The notes under the pieces: model-generated | Told to the model about the DNA's origin: nothing | The model's database searches: none | The model's input: only the letters and a program-made list of their open reading frames with translations | Made by a program: the position numbers and the translations under genes | Shown: positions 9,955-15,434 of the stretch, piece after piece | Layout of the letters: every line of letters begins with the position of its first letter | Position numbering within the stretch: the first letter of the stretch is position 1 | Assembly: GCA_964569095.1 (NCBI GenBank) | Contig: CAZMTB010000198.1 | Coordinates: forward strand, 1-15,434 | DNA: 15,434 nt | Direction: 5' to 3' | From: JALWSI01 sp964569095 [NCBI: uncultured Aquificales bacterium] | Lineage (GTDB): Bacteria; Thermosulfidibacterota; Thermosulfidibacteria; Thermosulfidibacterales

Positions 9955-10719
9955 ATGGATAAGAGAGGCATCACAACATTGATAGTCGCCTTCGCCCTCA
10001 CGGTGGCAACGGCGCCGGGCTGGGCAGGAAACGGCGGAGGATTTGGAGGCAACCCACGCAACGGCGCGGGAGCGATGAGTGCGGCCCGAGGATCGGGAGG
10101 AATGTCGGGTGGATGCGGCCTAGCAGAGTACCTGTCCTCCATTCCCGCACAAGAGGTTGACGACGCAGAGACCGCCATGCTGGTAAAGATGAGGCAAGAG
10201 GAGAAGCTGGCCCGCGACGTTTACCTCGCCCTCTACGAGAGGTGGGGACTGGCCATATTTAACAACATAGCCAACAGCGAACAGTTCCACATGAACGCCA
10301 TCAAGGTCCTTCTGGACCGCTACGGCATAGAGGATCCCGCCTCCAACGACGAGAGGGGAGTCTTTCAAGACGCGGCATTCTCCGAGCTCTACCAGGAGCT
10401 GGTGGCCAAGGGAGAGACCAGCATAATGGACGCCCTGCTGGTTGGGGCCACCATCGAGGATCTTGACATCAAGGACCTGGAGGACGAGATGGCCCTTACC
10501 GACAACCTGGACATCGAAACCGTCTTCCAGAACCTCGCCAAGGGCTCCAGAAACCACCTGCGTAGCTTCTACAGGCTGATCTCGGCAAACGGCCTCTCCT
10601 ACACCCCCCAGTACATATCCCAGAGCGAGTTCGACGAGATAGTGAACTCCCCCGCCGAGAGGGGAGTGGTTTACGACGCAGAAGGCAACCCCGTCACCTA
10701 CTGCGGGGCAACCCAATAG
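9955..10719 (+). CDS. exported DUF2202 (ferritin-like) protein
   Basis: The 254-aa product has a signal peptide (residues 1-24, hydrophobic TTLIVAFALTVATA, cleavage near GWA-G), a Gly/Ala-rich linker (25-53) and a DUF2202 domain from about 56 to 222. Diagnostic segments are MRQEEKLARDVYLALYERWG, NIANSEQFHMNAIKVLLDRYGI, IMDALLVGATIEDLDIKDL and AKGSRNHLRSF. Candidate metal ligands spaced as in ferritin-like four-helix proteins are Glu83, Glu109-x-x-His112, Glu168 and His201. DUF2202 members have no settled function; the fold hints at metal/iron binding or redox chemistry outside the membrane. Cys54 and Cys250 are the only cysteines and could pair. Start ATG 9955 has AGGAGG (9942-9947) seven bases upstream. 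The gene ends 27 bases before a strong terminator. Confidence 0.88.
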   Translation: MDKRGITTLIVAFALTVATAPGWAGNGGGFGGNPRNGAGAMSAARGSGGMSGGCGLAEYLSSIPAQEVDDAETAMLVKMRQEEKLARDVYLALYERWGLAIFNNIANSEQFHMNAIKVLLDRYGIEDPASNDERGVFQDAAFSELYQELVAKGETSIMDALLVGATIEDLDIKDLEDEMALTDNLDIETVFQNLAKGSRNHLRSFYRLISANGLSYTPQYISQSEFDEIVNSPAERGVVYDAEGNPVTYCGATQ

Positions 10720-10746
10720 ACGAAATTCTCACCTATCCTCACCTCT

Positions 10747-10773
10747 GGGCAGGGTCATCCCCTGCCCTTTTTT
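10747..10773 (+). terminator. rho-independent terminator
   Basis: GGGCAGGG (10747-10754) pairs perfectly with CCCTGCCC (10760-10767) across a 5-nt loop and is followed at once by six T. It ends the exported-protein/DUF2202 transcript and separates it from the COG1751-cinA operon. Confidence 0.93.
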
Positions 10774-10817
10774 ACGTCTGGAGCCAGGAACCACTCCCCA
10801 GCTGCCCGGCCAACTCC

Positions 10818-10847
10818 TTGAGTCAGGGGGAGGGTTCAGAATAGATA
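10818..10847 (+). promoter_or_regulatory. weak candidate promoter for the COG1751-cinA operon
   Basis: TTGAGT (10818-10823) is followed after 18 bases by TAGATA (10842-10847). The -10 matches only half of the consensus, so this is tentative. The position is right, between the terminator at 10747-10773 and the first gene of the operon at 10889. A small hairpin CACCT/AGGTG (10865-10881, 7-nt loop) covers part of the following Shine-Dalgarno (GGGAGG, 10874-10879). Confidence 0.25.
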
Positions 10848-10888
10848 CAGGTGATGCAACGATCCACCTGAACGGGAGGTGCGTAGCA

Positions 10889-11452
10889 ATGGAGTTTGCC
10901 ATCTTCAAAGAGGGCGGCAAGAACAACACCCTCGAAGCCCTGAGGATAGCCAAGAGAGCGTGCGAGGAGTGTAACATATCCCACATGGTGGTGGCCTCCA
11001 CCGAGGGGTGCACCGGCATAGAGGCCGCAAAGATGCTGAAGGGCTCGGGTATAACCCTGGTGGTGATCACCCACAACTACGGCTTCAAGGAACCCGGCGT
11101 GGTAGAGATGAGCCCAGAGGTACGCAAAGAGATAGAGTCCCACGGTGCCATGGTCTACACGGGCACCATGGTGCTGAGAAACCTGGGAACCGCCATCAGG
11201 GAGATTCAGGGCTACTCCCAGCAGGACTTGGTGGCAAACACCCTGCGCATACTGGGCCAGGGAATGAAGGTCTGCGTAGAGATGGTGGCCATGGCCGCCG
11301 ATGCCGGCCTGGTGCCCCACGAGAGAGATGTGGTGGCAGTGGCGGGAACGGCCAGGGGAGCAGACACCGTCACCGTGGTACGGGCAGTTCCCTCAAACCG
11401 GCTCTTCGAGATGAAGGTGAGGGCGGTATTGGCAAAGCCGTGGGAGTGGTGA
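10889..11452 (+). CDS. pyruvate kinase C-terminal-domain-like protein (COG1751 type)
   Basis: The 187-aa protein matches the stand-alone family resembling the pyruvate-kinase C-terminal alpha/beta domain. Segments include NTLEALRIAKRACEE (13-27), MVVASTEGCTGIEAAKML (33-50), LVVITHNYGFKEPG (57-70), ILGQGMKVCVEMVAMAADAGL (121-141) and VVAVAGTARGADTVTVVRA (148-166). In pyruvate kinase this domain carries the allosteric effector site; there is no kinase barrel here, so catalysis by the pyruvate kinase mechanism is not expected and the real role is unknown. ATG 10889 follows GGGAGG (10874-10879) by nine bases. The stop is four bases before the GTG of cinA, so the two are probably translated together. 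Confidence 0.8.
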   Translation: MEFAIFKEGGKNNTLEALRIAKRACEECNISHMVVASTEGCTGIEAAKMLKGSGITLVVITHNYGFKEPGVVEMSPEVRKEIESHGAMVYTGTMVLRNLGTAIREIQGYSQQDLVANTLRILGQGMKVCVEMVAMAADAGLVPHERDVVAVAGTARGADTVTVVRAVPSNRLFEMKVRAVLAKPWEW

Positions 11453-11456
11453 AGCC

Positions 11457-12686
11457 GTGAACCAACCACCTCGCGCCTCGGTGGTGGCCGTAGGGAACGA
11501 GTTGCTGGGCGGTGGCGTCTCCGACACCAACACCGCGCGAATAGCCTCAACCCTGCAGGAGGTAGGCATAGAGCTCCTCCTCTCCCTACAGGTGAGGGAC
11601 GAGACGAGGGAGATCGTGGACGGGATAAGCCACGCCATGGGCAAGACCCCCCTGGTCTTCGTCTGCGGGGGCATCGGCCCCACAGAGGACGACCTCACCA
11701 GGGAGGCCGTGGCAGAGGTGCTGGGGCGTCCCCTGCGCCTCAACGAAGAGGCGTGGAGTTCAATAGAGTCGAGGCTGAGAGAGAGGGGAGTTCCCCCCAG
11801 GGAGGGGCACAAGAGGCAGGCCATGATCCCCGAGGGTGCCATCCCCCTACCCAACGAGGTGGGAAGCGCCTGGGGCGCCCTGGCAGAGAGAGAGGGCAGG
11901 GTGATAGTGATGCTCCCAGGGGTGCCCCGGGAGGTGATACCCATGCTGAAGAGGGCAATACCCCTACTGCCCACCGAGTGGAGGGGAACGCCACGGGTGG
12001 TGGCCCGCGTCCGCTCCTTCGGGCTCCCGGAGTCCGAGATAGACCGGCTGCTGAAACCCCTCTGGAGAGAGCCATCCATCTCCCTGGGGCTCAGGGTTCT
12101 CTCTCCCAGACACGTGGAGGTGAGAATCACCGGTAAAGGCGAGAAGGTGGAAGAGGCAAAGAGCAGGGTGGCCACCCTGCTCCAGGATCACGCCTACAGC
12201 ACCCAGGGGGAGGAACTGGAGGAGGTGGTGGGCAGGCTGCTGACGGAGACGGGCAAGACCATAGCCACCGCAGAGTCGTGCACCGGCGGAATGATAGCCC
12301 ACACCATCACCAACGTCCCCGGAAGCTCCAGGTACATGCTGGAAGGACTGGTAACCTACTCCAACGAGGCAAAAGAGAGGATACTCGGGGTCTCCCGGGA
12401 GACCCTCGTGGCCCACGGGGCGGTCAGCAGGGAGACGGCCCAGGAGATGGTCAAAGGGCTCAAGGGCGTCAGCGGGGCCCACTGCTGCGTGGCCGTAACG
12501 GGAATCGCCGGCCCCGGTGGAGGTACCCCCCAGAAGCCCGTGGGGCTGGTCTTTGCCGGCTTCTACCTGGAAGATCGCCTCTGGGTGAGGGAGTACAGGT
12601 TCGCTGGAAGCCGGCTGGAGATAAAGGGCCTCACCACCCTGAGCGTGCTCAACGAGGTACGCTTAGCCCTGGAGGAGGCGAGATGA
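11457..12686 (+). CDS. cinA: CinA: MoCF-type N-domain plus nicotinamide-nucleotide amidase (PncC)
   Basis: The 409-aa protein has the standard two-part CinA layout. The N-terminal molybdopterin-binding-like domain (about 6-170) shows AVGNELLGGGVSDTN (11-25), VCGGIGPTEDDLTREAV (69-85) and MLPGVPREV (152-160). It is followed by a linker domain (about 180-245) and the C-terminal PncC domain (255-409) with TAESCTGGMIAHTITNVPGS (271-290), LVTYSNEAKERILGV (298-312) and VTGIAGPGGGTPQKPVG (347-363). PncC deamidates NMN to nicotinate mononucleotide in pyridine nucleotide salvage; the N-domain acts on ADP-ribose-type compounds in characterised members. The start is GTG 11457 with GGGAG (11442-11446) ten bases upstream. 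Its stop overlaps the thpR ATG (ATGA). 'NEVGSAWG' replaces the more usual N..GtApG, a small departure. Confidence 0.95.
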   Translation: MNQPPRASVVAVGNELLGGGVSDTNTARIASTLQEVGIELLLSLQVRDETREIVDGISHAMGKTPLVFVCGGIGPTEDDLTREAVAEVLGRPLRLNEEAWSSIESRLRERGVPPREGHKRQAMIPEGAIPLPNEVGSAWGALAEREGRVIVMLPGVPREVIPMLKRAIPLLPTEWRGTPRVVARVRSFGLPESEIDRLLKPLWREPSISLGLRVLSPRHVEVRITGKGEKVEEAKSRVATLLQDHAYSTQGEELEEVVGRLLTETGKTIATAESCTGGMIAHTITNVPGSSRYMLEGLVTYSNEAKERILGVSRETLVAHGAVSRETAQEMVKGLKGVSGAHCCVAVTGIAGPGGGTPQKPVGLVFAGFYLEDRLWVREYRFAGSRLEIKGLTTLSVLNEVRLALEEAR

Positions 12687-13255
12687 GCATACGGGCCTTC
12701 ATAGCCCTACCCCTGCCCCCGGAAGTGAAGGAGGCCATACACTCCCTGGGCAGGGAGCTGGTGGAGTCGGGTCTCAGGGTGAGGCTGGTCCGACCGGAGG
12801 GAATACACTGCACCCTCCGCTTTCTCGGCAACATCCCGGAATCCAAGGTGGAGGAGCTCGGAGAGGCCATGGCCAGGGCGGTGGAGGGAGTGTCAACCAC
12901 CACCCTGGAGGCCCACGGCCTGGGGGTCTTTCCAAACCCCGCCAGGGCCCGGGTGATATGGGTGGGCATAAAGGGCAACCTACAACCGGTGAACCTCCTC
13001 CACCGGGCCCTCCAAGGCGCATTGGAACCCCTGGGATTCGAGAGGGAGAAGCGGGAGTTTTCGCCTCACCTCACCATCGGGCGGTGGAAGAGCCCCCTAA
13101 ACCGCACCGAAAGGGAGCTGCTCCAGAGACTGCTCCACGCCCACCGCAACTGGGAGGGAGGCCGGTTTGACCTGAAAGAGCTCGTGCTGTACAGAAGCGA
13201 CCTGCATCCCTCGGGTGCAAGGTACACACCCCTGAAAAGGGTGGAGATAGAGTGA
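12683..13255 (+). CDS. thpR: RNA 2',3'-cyclic phosphodiesterase (2H family)
   Basis: The 190-aa product is a 2H phosphoesterase of the ThpR (formerly LigT) type. Its two catalytic HxT motifs are H42-C-T44 in GIHCTLRFLG and H129-L-T131 in SPHLTIGR, and it starts with the typical RAFIALPLPPEV. It hydrolyses RNA 2',3'-cyclic phosphate ends to 2'-phosphate and was first described as a 2'-5' RNA ligase. The ATG at 12683 lies in the ATGA overlap with cinA and is preceded by GGAGGAGG (12671-12678). Longer in-frame extensions to 12278 run inside cinA and are discarded. Pairing of thpR with cinA occurs in other bacteria, so the assignment is firm. Confidence 0.93.
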   Translation: MSIRAFIALPLPPEVKEAIHSLGRELVESGLRVRLVRPEGIHCTLRFLGNIPESKVEELGEAMARAVEGVSTTTLEAHGLGVFPNPARARVIWVGIKGNLQPVNLLHRALQGALEPLGFEREKREFSPHLTIGRWKSPLNRTERELLQRLLHAHRNWEGGRFDLKELVLYRSDLHPSGARYTPLKRVEIE

Positions 13256-13461
13256 AAGGTGAAGCAGCCATGGAAGAGAGACGAAGAGACACAGAAGAGG
13301 AGCTTAACCAGATAGACGAGGAGCTCGAAAGGCTATTTGATCGCTTCGCAGACCTCATAAGCAGGAGAAAGCGGCTTATCAGCGAGAGGGCGGCAAAGAG
13401 CGAGAAGGGCACCTCCGTGGAGAAGAGGTCTCCCTCTTACCTGAGGCATCACAAGCGCTAA
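13252..13461 (+). CDS. small charged helical protein, family not assigned
   Basis: The 69-aa product is dominated by one long amphipathic helix with heptad-like spacing, EEELNQIDEELERLFDRF and ADLISRRKRLISER (about 15-46), then a basic tail (SPSYLRHHKR). The helix vaguely recalls the first helix of AroQ chorismate mutase, but the rest of that fold and most catalytic residues are absent, so no such activity is claimed; a coiled-coil adaptor is as likely. The start is ambiguous. GTG 13252 makes a GTGA overlap with the thpR stop and has GGAG five bases upstream. ATG 13270 has AAAGGTG (13255-13261) eight bases upstream and would give 63 aa. It sits nine bases before the flavoenzyme gene. Confidence 0.6.
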   Translation: MKGEAAMEERRRDTEEELNQIDEELERLFDRFADLISRRKRLISERAAKSEKGTSVEKRSPSYLRHHKR

Positions 13462-13470
13462 GCGAGCGGC

Positions 13471-14655
13471 ATGGCTATCGACTACCAGGTCGTGGTGGCA
13501 GGTGGAGGGCCGGTGGGCTCCTTCGTTGCAGAGAACCTCGCAAGGCAGGGAGTGAAGACCCTCCTCCTGGAACGGCGAGGGAACGACACCCCTCCCATAT
13601 GCACGGGGATAATAGGGGTGGAGGTGGAACGGCTGATATCCGTTCCTCCAGAGGCGGTCTACTCAGAGGTAAAGTCTGTGAGCCTCACCGTTGCCTTCCA
13701 AAGGCAGCTCGAGTACTCCAGCCACTCCACCCTGGCCTACGTGGTGAACCGGCAGGTGTTCGACCGGCGGATGCTCGAAAGGGCACTAACCTCTGGGGCA
13801 GAGCTTCTACACGCGTCGCTGAAAGGCGCTCAGTTCCACCCCCCGGGACTGGTCGAGCTGGAGGTGAGCCAGGGGGAAGCCAGGCAAACCATCACCACCA
13901 GGCTGCTCGTGCTGGCAACGGGGTACTCCCCCCTTCTCCTGGAGAGACTGGGGATGGAGGGCTATCCCGGCACCACCCAAGGTGCCCAGGTAGAGGTGTC
14001 GGTACCAACCAACCGCGACACCATAGAGGTCTACTTCTCCAACCGGGTGGTTCCCAAGGGCTTCCTCTGGGTGGTCCCCCTGGGAGAAGAGACCGCCAGG
14101 GTGGGGCTCGTCACCCCCAATGGAGGGGTAGAGCTGCTGAGAGAGGCCCTGGAGAAGGGATTCCTCAACGAGAGGGTGAAGGAGTTCCAACCCGAGAGGA
14201 TCAGGATGAGGCCGCTTCCACGGGGCCCAATTCCGAGAAGCTACGCCAACGGCATCCTGGCAGTGGGAGAGGCAGCGGGGCAGCTCAAGGCAACCACCTA
14301 CGGTGGCATCTACTACGGCCTGCTCTGCGGCCAGTGCGCAGTCAACACCGCCCTAACCGCCCTCAACCTGGAGAGGTCGTCACAAGAGGTCCTGGCCACC
14401 TACGAGACCCAGTGGAGGGCAAAGATAGGCGAAGAGCTCTCCCAGGGGGCCAGGTGGCGCAACCTCTTCGAGAGCATGAGCGACGAACAGATGGTGATAG
14501 CGGCTGACATAGTGGGGGGAGACGGCATATTCAACAAGGTGAAGAGCGCGGTGAAGTTCGACTGGCACAAAGACGTGATAGGGCTGGGCCTCTCCCTGCT
14601 CAGAAGGCACGGCCTCGGAGTGGTGCACAACAGCATGCCTGGGAGGGAGCGATGA
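13471..14655 (+). CDS. geranylgeranyl reductase-family FAD-dependent oxidoreductase
   Basis: The 394-aa protein begins with an FAD-binding Rossmann motif, VVVAGGGPVGSFVAENLA (7-24), with Glu35 ending the second strand. Other family signs are PPICTGIIG (41-49), YVVNRQVFDRRMLERA (90-105), FLWVVPLG and the FAD-contacting ILAVGEAAGQLKATTYGGIYYGL, which is characteristic of the geranylgeranyl reductase group. Such enzymes reduce double bonds of prenyl chains (chlorophyll, archaeal lipids, menaquinone), and some have other substrates. In a bacterium without visible photosynthesis genes the target could be a polyprenyl quinone or lipid carrier, but this is inference. The ATG at 13471 is preceded only by a weak GAGCGG. 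Its TGA overlaps the ATG of the next gene. Confidence 0.85.
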   Translation: MAIDYQVVVAGGGPVGSFVAENLARQGVKTLLLERRGNDTPPICTGIIGVEVERLISVPPEAVYSEVKSVSLTVAFQRQLEYSSHSTLAYVVNRQVFDRRMLERALTSGAELLHASLKGAQFHPPGLVELEVSQGEARQTITTRLLVLATGYSPLLLERLGMEGYPGTTQGAQVEVSVPTNRDTIEVYFSNRVVPKGFLWVVPLGEETARVGLVTPNGGVELLREALEKGFLNERVKEFQPERIRMRPLPRGPIPRSYANGILAVGEAAGQLKATTYGGIYYGLLCGQCAVNTALTALNLERSSQEVLATYETQWRAKIGEELSQGARWRNLFESMSDEQMVIAADIVGGDGIFNKVKSAVKFDWHKDVIGLGLSLLRRHGLGVVHNSMPGRER

Positions 14656-14858
14656 CCAACCTGCTACTCACCGCGGTCTGCGTGGTATCCGTGGTCCTTC
14701 TCGTACTGGTGCTCCTGTCGGGGGCCCGCAGGGTGGGCTGCCGCCACTGCAAGTGGGAGGGCTCGTACCGGGCGTGGAAGAAGGAGGGCAAGTGCCCCTT
14801 CTGCGGCTCAACGGATCCCCCCAGAGAGATAGGGAAAGGCGAGAAGAGGGAAGGGTGA
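14652..14858 (+). CDS. membrane-anchored zinc-ribbon protein
   Basis: This 68-aa protein has one N-terminal membrane helix (about 3-23, LLLTAVCVVSVVLLVLVLL) followed by a compact zinc ribbon with two CxxC knuckles, C30-R-H-C33 and C48-P-F-C51. The acidic/basic tail (about 55-68) is probably cytoplasmic given the RR after the helix. It may bind Zn2+ and act as a small scaffold or sensor; no family name is recognised. Its ATG (14652) overlaps the stop of the flavoenzyme gene (ATGA) and its stop is three bases before the DUF2284 start, so the three genes are tightly linked. Confidence 0.75.
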   Translation: MTNLLLTAVCVVSVVLLVLVLLSGARRVGCRHCKWEGSYRAWKKEGKCPFCGSTDPPREIGKGEKREG

Positions 14859-14861
14859 GGC

Positions 14862-15365
14862 TTGGCACTCTCTGACCTCCAGCCCCTGGTGGAGAAGGCA
14901 GAGGAGCTCGGCGCCACGGGCGTGGCCTTTCTCCCCGCAAGCGAGATCGTTGTGGCCCACTGGGTGAGGCTGAAGTGCCAGTTTGGCTGCTGCGACTACG
15001 GAAGGTACCGCACCTGTCCCCCCTACACCCCCGACGCCGAAGAGATGAAGAAGATCCTGGCCGAGTACAACCAGGCCATGCTTATCAAGGCACCCGGCCA
15101 CAACGAGGCCACGGCGGTGGTGGTGAGGCTGCTGGGCTGGCTCTACCAGCAGGGGGAGTTCAAGGCCTTTCCCATGGGTTCCGGGAGGTGCAGGCTGTGC
15201 GACGAGTGCAACCTAAACCGGTGCCGGTTCCCCCACATGGCCTATCCCTCCATGGAGGCCTGCTCCATAGACGTATTCGAGACCGTGCGGCGGGTGGGCT
15301 GGAGCAGGGAAGAGATGGGGCCCAAGGGAGAGTACCTCCACTACGGGGCCCTGCTGCTCTGGTAG
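14862..15365 (+). CDS. DUF2284 Cys-rich predicted metal-binding protein
   Basis: The 167-aa protein carries the DUF2284 pattern. An N-terminal cluster is C39..GC43C44..G...TC52PPYTP, and the C-terminal cluster RCRLCDECN...C is C110, C113, C116 and C121, followed by the YPSMEACSIDVFETVRRVGW segment with C134. Nine cysteines in this spacing suggest an iron-sulfur or zinc site, but family function is unknown. The start is TTG 14862 with AAGGG-type bases about 6 upstream; no ATG precedes the conserved region in frame. It closes the operon as far as can be seen. The following bases (15366-15434) have AGGAGG at 15418-15423 and a TTG at 15428, which may begin another gene beyond the window. Confidence 0.85.
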   Translation: MALSDLQPLVEKAEELGATGVAFLPASEIVVAHWVRLKCQFGCCDYGRYRTCPPYTPDAEEMKKILAEYNQAMLIKAPGHNEATAVVVRLLGWLYQQGEFKAFPMGSGRCRLCDECNLNRCRFPHMAYPSMEACSIDVFETVRRVGWSREEMGPKGEYLHYGALLLW

Positions 15366-15434
15366 CTCACCGCAACGGGGAAACCCTTCGCACAGGGCAA
15401 GCCTACCGTTGAACATCAGGAGGCCCCTTGGTAG

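Noticed and set aside
11393-12175. 260-codon open frame on the minus strand
   Set aside because: Antisense to cinA; Ser/Thr/Pro-rich shadow product without motifs.

Overview
The window reads as a stretch of a bacterial chromosome, most likely from a thermophile. Several things point that way. The G+C content is fairly high, yet Arg is mostly written AGG/AGA and Ile is often ATA. Shine-Dalgarno sites are strong; one (9622-9635) matches the 16S tail over 14 bases in the form usual for Bacillota-type tails. TTG and GTG starts are frequent and genes are packed with 4-nt overlaps. The lineage cannot be fixed from this sequence; a thermophilic Bacillota-like or deep-branching bacterium is the best guess. 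No mobile element, CRISPR array, rRNA or tRNA was seen.

Layout. (1) Minus strand, 72-1496: a motor-less protein with an XPB/Ssl2-type helicase-associated domain. (2) A divergent regulatory gap, 1497-1719, holds an 18-bp operator-like palindrome and a sigma70-type promoter for the next operon. (3) Plus strand, 1720-5591: asd (aspartate-semialdehyde dehydrogenase), guaB (IMP dehydrogenase), a PaaI-type hotdog thioesterase and a bile-acid:sodium-symporter-like (BASS) membrane transporter, joined by overlaps or a 4-nt gap. (4) A 149-nt convergent gap with two possible hairpins. (5) Minus strand, 9477 to 5741: moxR, a DUF58 protein and a TgpA-like membrane transglutaminase, a classic three-gene AAA+/vWA-like/transglutaminase module. 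(6) Plus strand, 9634-10719: two exported proteins, a small Arg/Gln/Tyr-rich basic one and a DUF2202 ferritin-like one, closed by a very clear intrinsic terminator. (7) Plus strand, 10889-15365: a second housekeeping/accessory operon with a COG1751 pyruvate-kinase-C-domain-like protein, cinA, thpR, a small helical protein, a geranylgeranyl-reductase-type flavoenzyme, a membrane-anchored zinc ribbon and a DUF2284 Cys-rich protein.

How the parts fit. The asd-guaB operon combines aspartate-family amino acid and guanine nucleotide synthesis with a thioesterase and a carboxylate-type transporter whose substrates are unknown. The moxR module probably acts at the envelope, with a cytoplasmic MoxR chaperone, DUF58 at the membrane and an extracytoplasmic transglutaminase domain. 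It shares its upstream region with the exported DUF2202 pair. The last operon links nucleotide/NAD salvage (CinA/PncC) and RNA end chemistry (ThpR) to a possible isoprenoid-lipid reductase and two small Cys-rich proteins of unknown role. The exported pair at 9634-10719 and the 13252-15365 cluster are the parts least explained by known systems.
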